A DNA stretch of 64,000 bases from an uncultured Lachnospiraceae bacterium (GCA_902774915.1 CACYKH010000004.1:62001-126000), one strand, 5' to 3'; positions 1 through 9,502 are shown, counted from the first letter of the stretch. Notes: generated from the letters alone by a model not told the origin. Translations and numbers: made by a program.

Positions 1-1
1 A

Positions 2-1549
2 AAAATAATAAGGGATGTTGTGCTTAATATAAATAATATCCCTATCCTTAATCCAGATATCGTAACAGCTATCAGTCTTATGATCCTGTTTTCATCAGCC
101 ATGATAACTAAGGGTTATATGACTATGCTTGTTTCGCATATAGCTTTTTGTACACCTTTTGTTATCACTTCTGTTTATCCTAAGGTCAGACAACTTGACC
201 CTAGTATTGCAGATGCAGCCATGGACCTTGGAGCTACTCCATTTGAGGCGCTAATCAAGGTTATAATTCCAATGCTCAGAGATGGCATTTACGCTGGTAT
301 TCTGCTTGCGTTTACAATGAGCTTTGATGATTTTGTAATTTCATACTTTGTTACAGGTAATGGTGTAGAGAATATATCCATTACGGTATATAATATGACC
401 AAGCGTACAAATCCTACAATTAATGCGCTTTCCACCATAGTTATTCTCGTGATAGCGCTGCTTATAATCATGTCCAGAGTTATCCCTAATCACTTCAAGA
501 ATGCTATGAAGAGAATTCTTCTTGTTGGTCTTGTGGTCATAGTTGGATTTGCTACATTTGCCGGATTAAAGGGAAGAGGAAGAACTCTTAGAGTCTTTAA
601 TTCAGGAGAGTATATGGATCCTCAGCTGATAGAAAACTTTGAGGAGAAGTATGACTGTAAAATTGTATACGAAACCTTCGATTCCAACGAGTCCATGTAT
701 ACAAAGCTTATGAGTGGTTCGGAGTATGACATTTTGATCATCAGTGATTACATGATTGAAAGGCTCATAAAGGAAAAAGAGCTTCAACCGGTTAACTGGG
801 ATAATATTACTCACAAAGATGACATAGACCCTGCGAACATGGGATATGTATTCGACCCTACAAATAAATACTCAGTTCCTTATTTTGTTGGTACAGTTGG
901 AATTCTTTATGATAAGAACAAGGTAGATCCTGAAGATTTGAATGATGGATGGGAGCTTCTTAGAAATCCTAAGTACAAGGGTGATATCTACATGTATGAT
1001 TCCGAGCGAGACAGCTTTATGGTTGCTCTTAAAGCTTTAGGTTATTCAATGAATACAACTGACAAGCAGGAAATCCAGGAAGCATATCAGTGGCTCATTG
1101 ATCAGAAGGAAAATATGGACATAGTATATGCAGGCGATGATGTGATGGATAATATGATTGCGGGCAATAAGGCTATAGCAGTTGTTTATTCAGGTGATGG
1201 AGCCTACATAATGGCCGAAAATGAAGATCTAGGTTTCATAGAGCCAGAAGAGGGTACAAATGAATGGTGCGACTGCATGGTAATGACTAAAGATTGTACC
1301 GATACTGATCTGGCTGAAGCCTTTATGGACTACATGCTTGAGTACGATGTGGTTTATGACAATTCCATATTTGTTGGATATACGACTCCTGTTGCTCAGG
1401 TTCGTGAAGATATGAAACAGGAAGAGTTTAAAGGGATAAATGCATATATACCGAATTTTGGTGCTAAGAATAATGAGGTGTTCAGGTATCAGGATACAGA
1501 GACGAGAGCGTTCTATTCAGATCTCTGGACAAAGATAAAAGCTTATTAA
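2..1549 (+). CDS. potCD: Polyamine ABC transporter: PotC permease fused to PotD binding protein (5' end outside window)
   Basis: The frame is open to the left edge, so the true start lies before base 1. The first ~170 visible residues are the C-terminal half of a PotC-type permease: membrane segments plus the cytoplasmic EAA loop (DAAMDLGATPFEALIKVIIP) that contacts the ATPase. A last membrane helix (ILLVGLVVIVGFATFAGL) runs directly into a PotD-like spermidine/putrescine-binding protein starting near RTLRVFNSGEYMDP. The binding lobe is therefore tethered to the outer membrane face instead of being a separate lipoprotein. PotA and PotB are presumably just upstream. Family assignment is by motif recognition; the polyamine specificity is inferred from the family. 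Confidence 0.85.
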   Translation, partial: KIIRDVVLNINNIPILNPDIVTAISLMILFSSAMITKGYMTMLVSHIAFCTPFVITSVYPKVRQLDPSIADAAMDLGATPFEALIKVIIPMLRDGIYAGILLAFTMSFDDFVISYFVTGNGVENISITVYNMTKRTNPTINALSTIVILVIALLIIMSRVIPNHFKNAMKRILLVGLVVIVGFATFAGLKGRGRTLRVFNSGEYMDPQLIENFEEKYDCKIVYETFDSNESMYTKLMSGSEYDILIISDYMIERLIKEKELQPVNWDNITHKDDIDPANMGYVFDPTNKYSVPYFVGTVGILYDKNKVDPEDLNDGWELLRNPKYKGDIYMYDSERDSFMVALKALGYSMNTTDKQEIQEAYQWLIDQKENMDIVYAGDDVMDNMIAGNKAIAVVYSGDGAYIMAENEDLGFIEPEEGTNEWCDCMVMTKDCTDTDLAEAFMDYMLEYDVVYDNSIFVGYTTPVAQVREDMKQEEFKGINAYIPNFGAKNNEVFRYQDTETRAFYSDLWTKIKAY

Positions 1550-1557
1550 GAGGTAGA

Positions 1558-2388
1558 ATGATGTTATATGTTGCAATAGTTATGTATAACAAAAAATTAG
1601 AAGATATTGTTGCCAGATATTCTGCTAATCAGCTTCTTGAAGAGAAGAGTAAGGCGAATGCGAAGATAGTTATTATCGATAACTCAGAAAGAGGCTTTGC
1701 GAGTCATAGCGATGAGAACCTGGCTAATTTCGTTTCGACTCACGGAATTGCTTATATTAATTCCGGTGGGAATATTGGTCTGTCCAAAGCTTATAATAAA
1801 GCTCTGGAGTATGCCCTTCATGACAGTAAAGATCCTAAGTCTGATTTTCTTATGCTCCTAGATGATGATACAGATATCAGCTATGACTATATGAGAGAAA
1901 TCTACAAGGCTCATAAGGATCCTAACAGAGATATTGATGGGATAAATGTCATCACAGGAATTATCGAGAGTGGCGGAAAACCAATGTCTCCTGTTAATGG
2001 CTTTACATTTATTTATAACGAAAAGAATTGTATTAAAAAGCCTGGAGTCTATAAGGATGTATGCTGCATAAGCAGTGGTATGGCTGTAAGGCTCGATGCA
2101 TTGGAGAAGATTGGCGGATTTGATGAAAGCCTTTTCCTGGATATGATAGATTACACGCTTATGTATAATCTCAGCAAACATGATCTTTGCACAATGCTTG
2201 TAGTGAATGCAAGACTAGTTCAAAGCTTTTCAGGCAGACAGAATAGTGATAGAAATGCAGCACTAAAGAGATACAAAATATACTGCAAAGATTTTATGCG
2301 TTTCTGCGAGATAACAGGCAGAAGCAAAGCCTATGGCAGACTTCATTTGCTTAAGAGAAAAGTTGCTCTTGAAATTAAAACAAAATAA
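1558..2388 (+). CDS. Family 2 glycosyltransferase (GT-A fold)
   Basis: A 276-residue cytoplasmic GT-A type sugar transferase. It has the N-terminal nucleotide-binding strand (YVAIVMYNKKLEDI), a GNIGLSKAYNKAL helix and a DxD-type metal site in LMLLDDDTDI (about residue 100). A later GFDESLFLDMIDY stretch resembles the acceptor-side region of rhamnosyltransferase-like GT2 enzymes. The start is ATG 1558 or the adjacent ATG 1561; the AAGAGG at 1548-1553 is better spaced for 1561. It follows the transporter gene by 8 bases, so it may be co-transcribed, but no functional link is apparent. Sugar donor and acceptor cannot be read from the sequence. Confidence 0.8.
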   Translation: MMLYVAIVMYNKKLEDIVARYSANQLLEEKSKANAKIVIIDNSERGFASHSDENLANFVSTHGIAYINSGGNIGLSKAYNKALEYALHDSKDPKSDFLMLLDDDTDISYDYMREIYKAHKDPNRDIDGINVITGIIESGGKPMSPVNGFTFIYNEKNCIKKPGVYKDVCCISSGMAVRLDALEKIGGFDESLFLDMIDYTLMYNLSKHDLCTMLVVNARLVQSFSGRQNSDRNAALKRYKIYCKDFMRFCEITGRSKAYGRLHLLKRKVALEIKTK

Positions 2389-2462
2389 TGAAGTTTAATA
2401 GGATTTATGGTATTATATTTATTTGGTGATGGTGACAGGTTAAAGCGTAGGAGGAAAAGTCT

Positions 2463-3845
2463 TTGGACAATGAGAAAAAGAAAAGAAGACTGGAACTTAT
2501 AGATGTTCGAAAAATGCTGACACTTGCTGGTGCCGGCTGCATTATAGTGCTTTTCTATCTCCTTATAGGAAAGCTATCTGGCGTCTTTAGTACTATTGGC
2601 AAAATCCTTTCTGCTATGACTCCGATCATTTTCGGATTTGTTATAGCATTTCTTCTTAATCCTATTGTTAATAGATTCAGAGTTTCCTTTAGAACGCTCC
2701 TTACAAAGATAAGACCTGAAGGAAATAAAAAGAAAATATCAAGTACGGCAAATACCCTGGCAGTAGTAGTAGCTTTGTTATTCTTCCTGGCTGTACTCAC
2801 TGCATTTTTCTGGGTTCTTCTGCCATCGTTGTATGAAAGTATTAATAGTCTTTATACAAACATAGATAGATATGCCACGAATATAGATAATTTCGTCAAT
2901 AAACTTATAAAGGATAATCCTGATATCATTAATGTAGTCAATAACTATATGGATGATCTGGAAGGAACCATTAAAACGGTGCTTGCAGAAAACCTGCTTC
3001 CAAACATGGACAGTATAGTAACTGCCATAAGAGATGGAATAGTTGGTGGTCTGAAGCTTATCCTGAATTTTGTTATTGGTATTATTGCAGCGGTATATAT
3101 TCTTCTCAGCAAGGATAAATTCTCTGCACAGTTTAAGAAGATTATTTACGCAATCTTCGATATGGAAATGGGAAATAAGGTTCTTGCAAGCCTTGAATAC
3201 GCTGATGGAGTTTTCAGTGGATTTATAGGTGGAAAGATTCTGGATTCTATAATTGTTGGATTTATATGCTATGCCTTCTGTGCAATAGTGCAGATGCCAT
3301 ATGCAATACTTATAAGCGTTATCGTTGGAGTAACAAATATTATTCCTTTCTTCGGACCATTTATTGGAGCTATACCTTCAGCAATCCTTGTGTTTGTTGA
3401 GTCTCCAAAGATGTGTATTGTATTTATCATTTTCATATTGATACTTCAGCAGATAGATGGAAATGTTATCGGTCCGCTTATTCTTAGTGATTCAACTGGA
3501 CTATCCAGCTTCTGGGTTCTCTTCGCAATCCTTGTGGGAGGCAACTTGTTTGGACCTATAGGAATGGTTCTGGGTGTGCCTACATTTGCCTGCATTTACG
3601 CTATACTTACAAGACATCTCAGGGATTCTCTTAACAAGAAGGGACTTGAAAACGATACCGATTATTTCGTTGCCCTAAGGGGATTTGATGAAAATGGAGA
3701 ACCTATCAGAGGGCCAAAAGTAAGGTTCGAGTCAGAGAGAGACAGAAAGAAGAGACTTAAAAATCTCGAAAGATTACAGCATTCAAAAGACCTTATCAAT
3801 AAGGTTTCTCATAATAAAGATACTAGCGATACGGAGGAAAAATAA
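2463..3845 (+). CDS. AI-2E family transporter (membrane permease)
   Basis: A 460-residue polytopic membrane protein of the AI-2E/PerM family (PF01594). It has an N-terminal membrane pair, a soluble coiled middle section (about residues 125-190), then the conserved cluster of membrane segments with the family-typical NIIPFFGPFIGAIP and GPLILSDSTGLSSFWVLF motifs. The C-terminal ~70 residues are charged and cytoplasmic. The start is a TTG at 2463, placed 8 bases after GGAGG (2450-2454); the nearby ATG at 2470 is out of frame. It ends one base before leuS. Some family members export autoinducer-2 and others move Na+ or Li+; the substrate here is unknown. Confidence 0.85.
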   Translation: MDNEKKKRRLELIDVRKMLTLAGAGCIIVLFYLLIGKLSGVFSTIGKILSAMTPIIFGFVIAFLLNPIVNRFRVSFRTLLTKIRPEGNKKKISSTANTLAVVVALLFFLAVLTAFFWVLLPSLYESINSLYTNIDRYATNIDNFVNKLIKDNPDIINVVNNYMDDLEGTIKTVLAENLLPNMDSIVTAIRDGIVGGLKLILNFVIGIIAAVYILLSKDKFSAQFKKIIYAIFDMEMGNKVLASLEYADGVFSGFIGGKILDSIIVGFICYAFCAIVQMPYAILISVIVGVTNIIPFFGPFIGAIPSAILVFVESPKMCIVFIIFILILQQIDGNVIGPLILSDSTGLSSFWVLFAILVGGNLFGPIGMVLGVPTFACIYAILTRHLRDSLNKKGLENDTDYFVALRGFDENGEPIRGPKVRFESERDRKKRLKNLERLQHSKDLINKVSHNKDTSDTEEK

Positions 3846-6281
3846 ATGGCTAGATTCGATCATAAGCTAATCGAAGCAAAATGGACAAAGAAATGGGAGG
3901 AGAAGCCGGTAAATGTAAACGATGGTAATAAGCCAAAGTATTACTGCCTGGATATGTTCCCTTATCCATCTGGAAATGGACTTCATGTAGGACATTGGAG
4001 AGGATATGTTATCTCTGATGTTTGGAGCCGTTATCAGATGATGAATGGAAAGTATGTTATTCACCCAATGGGATGGGATGCATTTGGACTTCCTGCAGAG
4101 AACTATGCTATTAAGAATGGTGTGCATCCTGCAATTTCAACTGCTAAGAATGTAGCCAATATCAAGAAGCAGATCAAGCAGATTGCTGCAATATATGACT
4201 GGGACATGGAAATCAATACAACTGATCCAGATTATTTTAAGTGGACTCAGTGGATTTTCGTACAGATGTTCAAGAAGGGGCTTGCTTATGAGAAGGAGAT
4301 GCCTATCAACTGGTGTCCTTCATGTAAGACAGGTCTTGCAAACGAAGAGGTTAAAGATGGTAAATGTGAGCGTTGCGGCGCTGATGTTACAAAGAAGAAC
4401 CTTCGTCAGTGGATGCTGAAAATCACAGCTTATGCTGACAGACTTCTTGCTGATCTGGACAAGCTTGACTGGCCTGAGAAGGTTAAGAAGATGCAGTCTG
4501 AGTGGATTGGTAAATCTCAGGGTGCAGAGGTTAACTTCCCAGTTGATGGAAGAGACGAGGTTATTACAGTATATACAACAAGACCTGACACACTTTACGG
4601 AGCTACATTTATGGTACTTGCTCCAGAGTCAGAGCTTGCTTCAAAGCTTTATACTCCAGAAACAGAGGCTGCTGTTAAAGATTACATTTATCAGACATCT
4701 CTTAAATCTTCAATCGACCGTATGGCTGATAAGGAGAAGACTGGTGTATTTACAGGCTGCTATGCAATAAATCCATTAAATGGTGCTAAGACACCTATCT
4801 GGCTTTCAGATTATGTACTTGCTGATTATGGTACAGGAGCTATCATGTGCGTTCCTGCCCATGATGATAGAGACTTTGAGTTTGCTAAGAAGTTTGATCT
4901 TCCAATTATCCAGGTTATCGCTCCAACACTGGACGATGTTCAGGATGGAAATGAAATGACAGAGGCTTATACAGCTGCTTCTGGTATCATGGTTAATTCT
5001 GGTGACTGGAATGGTATGGAGTCTGCTGTACTTAAGAAAGAGGCTCCAAAGATTATCGAAGAGAAGGGCTATGGTAAAGCTACAACTAACTACAAGCTTC
5101 GTGACTGGGTATTCTCACGTCAGAGATACTGGGGTGAGCCAATTCCAATTGTACACTGTGAGAAGTGTGGCTGCGTAGCTGTACCAGAAGAGGAACTTCC
5201 ACTCAGACTGCCTGAGGTTGAGAAGTATGAGCCAACTGGAACAGGTGAATCACCACTTGCTGCAATTGAAGATTGGGTTAATTGCACATGTCCTCAGTGT
5301 GGTGGTCCAGCTAAGAGAGAGACCAATACTATGCCTCAGTGGGCTGGTTCATCATGGTATTTCCTTAGATATGTAGATGTAAATAATGAAAATGAACTTA
5401 TCTCTAAAGAGAAGGCTGATAAGTACCTTCCAGTAGATATGTATATTGGTGGAGTAGAGCATGCGGTTCTTCACCTGCTTTACTCAAGATTCTGGACTAA
5501 GTTCCTTTATGACATCGGAGTAGTAAGCTTCGACGAGCCATTCAAGAAGCTTTTCAACCAGGGAATGATCTGCGGACGTGACAGAGAAACAGGTAAGCCA
5601 ACTAAGATGAGTAAATCTCTTGGTAACATTGTTTCTCCTGATGACATTGTTCGTGATTATGGTTGTGATACACTTCGTCTGTATGAGCTCTTTGTTGGAC
5701 CACCAGAAGCAGACGCTATCTGGGATGATGCCGGAATAGATGGTATTTACAGATTCATCAAGAGATTCTACACAATGGTTATGGACAACTTAGAGAAGGA
5801 TGCTCCTGAAACAAAAGAGCTTCTTCGTCTTAGAAATGGTCTTACTAAGGCTGTTACAGAAAGACTTGAGAGCTTTAACCTGAATACAGTTATTTCTGCA
5901 TTCATGGAATACAATAATAAGTTTGTTGATCTTACAAAGACTACAGGCGTTGACAAGGAAACACTTAAGACTGCTGTAAGACTTATTGCTCCATTTGCTC
6001 CACATATTGGTGAGGAGCTTTGGGAGGCTCTTGGTGGAACTGAAACAGTATTTAATGAGAGCTGGCCTTCATTTGATGAGAAGCATCTTGTAACAGACGA
6101 GATAACACTTCCTGTTCAGGTTTCTGGAAAGACAAAGCTTACTATCAATGTGCCTGCAGATGCATCTAAAGATGATATCCTTGCTGCTGCTAAGGAGGCT
6201 CTTGGAAATCGTCTTGATGGCAAGACAGTGATTAAAGAGATTTATGTACCTGGTAAGATTATCAATATAGTTGCAAAGTAG
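3846..6281 (+). CDS. leuS: Leucyl-tRNA synthetase
   Basis: Class I aminoacyl-tRNA synthetase of 811 residues, normal length for a bacterial LeuRS. It attaches leucine to tRNA-Leu in the cytoplasm. The HIGH signature appears as HVGH in YPSGNGLHVGHWRGYV (~residue 48). The CP1 editing domain lies at about residues 220-420 and contains a threonine-rich region (TTRPDTLYGATF). Two Cys pairs (CPSC..CERC and CEKCGC..CPQCGG) suggest zinc sites. The second catalytic signature is KMSKS (TKMSKSLGNIVSP, ~residue 590), followed by the anticodon-binding helical domain. It abuts the preceding transporter gene with no gap, so translation is probably coupled. Confidence 0.98.
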   Translation: MARFDHKLIEAKWTKKWEEKPVNVNDGNKPKYYCLDMFPYPSGNGLHVGHWRGYVISDVWSRYQMMNGKYVIHPMGWDAFGLPAENYAIKNGVHPAISTAKNVANIKKQIKQIAAIYDWDMEINTTDPDYFKWTQWIFVQMFKKGLAYEKEMPINWCPSCKTGLANEEVKDGKCERCGADVTKKNLRQWMLKITAYADRLLADLDKLDWPEKVKKMQSEWIGKSQGAEVNFPVDGRDEVITVYTTRPDTLYGATFMVLAPESELASKLYTPETEAAVKDYIYQTSLKSSIDRMADKEKTGVFTGCYAINPLNGAKTPIWLSDYVLADYGTGAIMCVPAHDDRDFEFAKKFDLPIIQVIAPTLDDVQDGNEMTEAYTAASGIMVNSGDWNGMESAVLKKEAPKIIEEKGYGKATTNYKLRDWVFSRQRYWGEPIPIVHCEKCGCVAVPEEELPLRLPEVEKYEPTGTGESPLAAIEDWVNCTCPQCGGPAKRETNTMPQWAGSSWYFLRYVDVNNENELISKEKADKYLPVDMYIGGVEHAVLHLLYSRFWTKFLYDIGVVSFDEPFKKLFNQGMICGRDRETGKPTKMSKSLGNIVSPDDIVRDYGCDTLRLYELFVGPPEADAIWDDAGIDGIYRFIKRFYTMVMDNLEKDAPETKELLRLRNGLTKAVTERLESFNLNTVISAFMEYNNKFVDLTKTTGVDKETLKTAVRLIAPFAPHIGEELWEALGGTETVFNESWPSFDEKHLVTDEITLPVQVSGKTKLTINVPADASKDDILAAAKEALGNRLDGKTVIKEIYVPGKIINIVAK

Positions 6282-6294
6282 TGGTGAATAGTCT

Positions 6295-7038
6295 ATGTTT
6301 TCCAAACTACTCAGAAGAAATCTAATAGCTATGCTGGTTCCCATCTTCATTATAGAAGGTGCACTTCTGATGATGGTTTACCAGCTTAGTCTGCTGGAAG
6401 ATTATTCCTGTCATAACATTACCTCGTTAAACGGACTGGGTGTTATGTACAGTGGGGGAGCGAAGAATGTTTCCTATGAATGCCAGCAGGAGCTTATGCC
6501 CGCAGGATTTGACGAGGAGTCAGAAGGGGAAAAGCTGGGAAGCTATTATTATCTTTTTGAAGGTGAAACCATAAGAATCTTTATCCTGAAGGATAAGACA
6601 TATGAACAACTGAAGAAGACTGGCTCAGTAACAATATATGGTAAGCTGGAAGAGGATGTTACCAAGAGTAAATACATTGAACAGTCCTATGCAGAAACAG
6701 TAGGAAAGGGCTCTGATGTTTTCTCTGGTTCAGTTCAGACTATTATGATTAATGAACTGAAATTCCCTTACAGAAGGATACTTATACTGAATATTGCGAA
6801 GAAAGCAGTTCCTGGATTAATAATCGTGACTGTCCTTTATATGATAATAGCTCTTATACGACCTGAATTGATATTTGGTATTAACAGAATAGGTATTAAG
6901 AAGTCTAAGAAAAAGCTTATCAAGATACTTAATAAAGAGATGGAAGATATAGAAGAGCAGGAGGGACATGTTTACGCTACAGAACATTATGTTATTGAAG
7001 CTTATGTTTCCCATATAGATATTCAGAAAAATGAGTAA
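6295..7038 (+). CDS. Membrane protein of unknown function
   Basis: A 247-residue protein I cannot assign to a characterised family. An N-terminal helix (residues ~10-32, LIAMLVPIFIIEGALLMMVY) is followed by an extracytoplasmic section of ~135 residues with two Cys (DYSCHNITS, SYECQQE). A second helix (~165-185, AVPGLIIVTVLYMIIALI) leads into a basic then acidic cytoplasmic tail. The layout resembles the small two-helix proteins labelled DUF6709 in Lachnospiraceae, but I am not sure of that. It starts 13 bases after leuS, and a bidirectional terminator follows its stop. Confidence 0.7.
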   Translation: MFSKLLRRNLIAMLVPIFIIEGALLMMVYQLSLLEDYSCHNITSLNGLGVMYSGGAKNVSYECQQELMPAGFDEESEGEKLGSYYYLFEGETIRIFILKDKTYEQLKKTGSVTIYGKLEEDVTKSKYIEQSYAETVGKGSDVFSGSVQTIMINELKFPYRRILILNIAKKAVPGLIIVTVLYMIIALIRPELIFGINRIGIKKSKKKLIKILNKEMEDIEEQEGHVYATEHYVIEAYVSHIDIQKNE

Positions 7039-7040
7039 AA

Positions 7041-7071
7041 AAATAACCGGTGCCGAAGCACCGGTTTTGTT
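7041..7071. terminator. Bidirectional intrinsic terminator
   Basis: A 9-bp stem AACCGGTGC/GCACCGGTT (7045-7053 with 7058-7066) closed by a CGAA loop. It is flanked by A-runs on the left and TTTTGTTTT on the right. It lies between two convergent genes (stops at 7038 and 7076), so it can end transcripts from both sides. Confidence 0.9.
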
Positions 7072-7075
7072 TTGC

Positions 7076-7528
7076 TTATTTGTCTGTAGCATCCTCAACT
7101 GCGTCTTTTACTTCTTCAACCTTGTCCTCTACAGCATCTTTAACATCTTCAACTTTGTCTTCTACAGCATCCTTAACGTCTTCGGCAGCATCCTTAATAG
7201 AAACATAATCTCTATCATCTGAGAAGTCGCCATCGATGATTATTTCGTCATCTTCAAAGATGTCATCTTCCTGAGAAGCTTTCCATTCCTCAGCCTTAGC
7301 CTTAATATCCTTTGCAGCAACCTTTGCCTTATCCTTAAGATCATAAGCTGTATCCTTGGCTTTTTCTGAATAATCCTTGATCTTTTTATCAACATCATAT
7401 TTCTCATTCAGATTCTTATATGTTTCTGTTCCTCGGATTTCATCTTTAAAGAGATAAGCAACTCCGGCTACAGCAGCAGCGGCAGCTGTTACAGTAAGTA
7501 ATCCTCCAAATAAACCTCTTCTTGCCAT
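7076..7528 (-). CDS. YtxH-like envelope/stress protein with amphipathic repeats
   Basis: A 150-residue protein. The start is the ATG at 7526-7528, preceded on the minus strand by GAAAGAGGGG; the longer frame upstream lacks a ribosome site. It opens with a short basic segment and an Ala/Gly-rich membrane helix (LFGGLLTVTAAAAAVAGVAYLF), as in YtxH/GvpP-type proteins. A charged helical region rich in K, D and A follows. The last ~45 residues are three near-identical 11-residue units (VKDAVEDKVED), giving an apolipoprotein-like amphipathic helix and a matching ~33-bp direct DNA repeat at 7083-7185. Function is unknown; related proteins are linked to stress and envelope association. Confidence 0.75.
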   Translation of the reverse strand: MARRGLFGGLLTVTAAAAAVAGVAYLFKDEIRGTETYKNLNEKYDVDKKIKDYSEKAKDTAYDLKDKAKVAAKDIKAKAEEWKASQEDDIFEDDEIIIDGDFSDDRDYVSIKDAAEDVKDAVEDKVEDVKDAVEDKVEEVKDAVEDATDK

Positions 7529-7580
7529 TATTTTTACCCCTCTTTCTGTTCGAATTATTAGCATCGAAACACTACATGTT

Positions 7581-7609
7581 ATTGTAATTGAATAAGCTTG
7601 AAAAATCAA
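7581..7609 (-). promoter_or_regulatory. Sigma-A promoter for the YtxH-like gene
   Basis: On the minus strand, TTGATT (7604-7609) is followed by a 17-base spacer and TACAAT (7581-7586). It lies 53 bases before the chosen ATG. Its -35 box abuts that of the divergent promoter. Confidence 0.6.
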
Positions 7610-7627
7610 TGGAAAATGTGTTAATCT
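7598..7627 (+). promoter_or_regulatory. Sigma-A promoter for the MutS-like gene
   Basis: TTGAAA (7598-7603), an 18-base spacer and TAATCT (7622-7627) preceded by an extended -10 TG (7619-7620). It lies back-to-back with the minus-strand promoter, so one regulator could control both genes. Confidence 0.45.
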
Positions 7628-7658
7628 TACTAAATCAGCGATGTGAGGTTTATGTCTA

Positions 7659-9440
7659 ATGAATGACAATATTTTAAAAGAAAAAAATGAGGTAGAACAG
7701 GAGCTTTTGGGCCTGGATAAACGTTTTTCGCGTATAGCAGGTTTTAGACTTTTGGTCTTTCTGGTAGCTGTTGTTCTTATCTTTGCAGGCTTTGGAAAGC
7801 ATAGCTTTCTCCTGATTGGCCTGGGAATTCTATTTGCTGTGATATTTATTGTTCTTGTTAAGATTCACGGCAATCTAAATGAAGAGATTCAGAGCATCCG
7901 TGCCAAGTCTCAGGTGCTTAATCGTTATCTGATGAGATACTCAGGTGAGTGGAAAAATTTCAAGGATGACGGTAGTGAATTTCTTGGACCTAAGGACAAT
8001 CTGTCTCATGATCTTGATCTCCTTGGAAGAAATTCTCTTTTCCAGATGATATCTATAGCACATACTTCTCTTGGAAGAAAGAAGCTTGCAGATACCATTT
8101 CTCTAAAGAATCCAGATATAAAAAATGTTGATAAAAGATATGAGGCTGTAACCGAACTTACAAATAAAACTCAGTTCCTTATGAACTTCGAGGCTTCCTC
8201 GGAAAGAATACTCGAGAAGCGTGAAAAAGAAATGGAACGGAGAGGAGAAGAAACAGAGGAGGCTACTGAGAAACCTAAGACTGAAACCTTCCCAATATGG
8301 ATGTATCCACTTATGCTCCTTGTTCCTGCTATGAATATAGTTACAATTGTTATGGTTCTGGTTGGAGATATGAGTCCAATGAGGATTTTAACAACATTCA
8401 TACTAGGTGTGATTATTACATTCGCTCCTAAGACTATTCAGGATTATCTTATTGCCCCAGTCTATAAATATGGTATTGCGGCAAATGATTATCACAGAAT
8501 GCTGACTCTTATAAGTGAAAATGAATTTGAGTCTGAGCTTCTAAAGGATGTATACGAGAAGACTGCCAGCAAGGATGGGCTTCTTAGCTCAATCAAATCC
8601 ATGGGCAGGATAGCAGCAGTTAATAATATTTCCTTTAATCCGCTTATTCATATAGTTCTGGCTGGTTTCCTTGGCTGGGATTATTATATAGCCCTTGCAG
8701 CTTCTAATTGGAGCAAGAAAAACAAGAACGTATTTGAGGATTGTATAGACATAGTTTCTGATATAGAGGAGCTTGGTTCTCTTGCAGTTCTTTCAATGGT
8801 AAGAAACACAACTAAGGCTGAGATAAGAGATGATATGACTCTTGAAATGAAGAATGTTTATCATCCACTCCTTAGTGTTGATACAGTAATAGCCAACGAT
8901 GCAAAGATAGATGGAAAGCTTACGATCATCACTGGTTCCAACATGTCTGGTAAGACCACATTCCTCAGAACCGTTGCTGTCAACATGGTTCTGTCCTACA
9001 TTGGAGCAGGAGTTTGTGCAGATGAGTTCAGCGTTCCATATATGAAGATATTTACATCTATGAGAATTATGGATGATGTGGCAGGCGGAATTTCTACATT
9101 CTATGCAGAGATTCTCAGGATTAAGGACATGGCTGAATATGTTGCATCTGGAAATGAAGTTCCAGCCATCTGCCTGATTGATGAAATATTCAAGGGTACC
9201 AATTCGGCGGATAGAATAGTAGGTGCAAAGGAAGCGCTTAGCAAGCTGTCCAATGGAAATGCCCTCGTTATGGTTTCGACTCATGACTTTGAGCTTTGTG
9301 ACCTCAGTGAAGACAATTATCACTTTGAGGAACATTACGAAAATGGAGAGCTCAAGTTTGATTACAAGATCAGAGATGGAAGGTGCACCACAAGGAACGC
9401 AATGGCTATTCTGGAGATGGCTGGTCTTGTGCAAAACTAA
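7659..9440 (+). CDS. Membrane-anchored MutS-like ATPase
   Basis: A 593-residue protein with a C-terminal MutS ATPase domain (domain V). The Walker A is TGSNMSGKTTFLRT at ~residue 426, a Walker B-like segment is ICLIDEIFKGTNS, and MVSTHDFEL follows. There is no mismatch-recognition domain I. Instead it has an N-terminal pair of membrane helices (~residues 28-66) and a second hydrophobic pair (~210-250). These mark the membrane-bound MutS-like group found in Clostridia and Bacteroidetes, whose job is unknown. Conventional mismatch repair is unlikely because the mismatch-binding domain is missing. ATG 7659 is used; the ATG at 7651 runs at once into a stop. Confidence 0.85.
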   Translation: MNDNILKEKNEVEQELLGLDKRFSRIAGFRLLVFLVAVVLIFAGFGKHSFLLIGLGILFAVIFIVLVKIHGNLNEEIQSIRAKSQVLNRYLMRYSGEWKNFKDDGSEFLGPKDNLSHDLDLLGRNSLFQMISIAHTSLGRKKLADTISLKNPDIKNVDKRYEAVTELTNKTQFLMNFEASSERILEKREKEMERRGEETEEATEKPKTETFPIWMYPLMLLVPAMNIVTIVMVLVGDMSPMRILTTFILGVIITFAPKTIQDYLIAPVYKYGIAANDYHRMLTLISENEFESELLKDVYEKTASKDGLLSSIKSMGRIAAVNNISFNPLIHIVLAGFLGWDYYIALAASNWSKKNKNVFEDCIDIVSDIEELGSLAVLSMVRNTTKAEIRDDMTLEMKNVYHPLLSVDTVIANDAKIDGKLTIITGSNMSGKTTFLRTVAVNMVLSYIGAGVCADEFSVPYMKIFTSMRIMDDVAGGISTFYAEILRIKDMAEYVASGNEVPAICLIDEIFKGTNSADRIVGAKEALSKLSNGNALVMVSTHDFELCDLSEDNYHFEEHYENGELKFDYKIRDGRCTTRNAMAILEMAGLVQN

Positions 9441-9473
9441 CAAATATTTTGGTAAAAAATTGACAAAATGACG

Positions 9474-9502
9474 TTGACTATATTTTACAATTCAAGTAAA
9501 AT
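9474..9502 (+). promoter_or_regulatory. Sigma-A promoter for the 700-residue protein
   Basis: TTGACT (9474-9479), a 17-base spacer and TAAAAT (9497-9502), giving a leader of about 30 bases before the AGAGGAGG site and ATG 9538. Confidence 0.75.

Noticed and set aside
7529-7669. N-terminal extension of the YtxH-like gene to 7669
   Set aside because: It would cover the divergent promoters and the MutS-like start; the good ribosome site is at the inner ATG 7528.
8793-9443. Open frame of 216 codons on the minus strand
   Set aside because: Shadow of the MutS-like ATPase domain, with no ribosome site.
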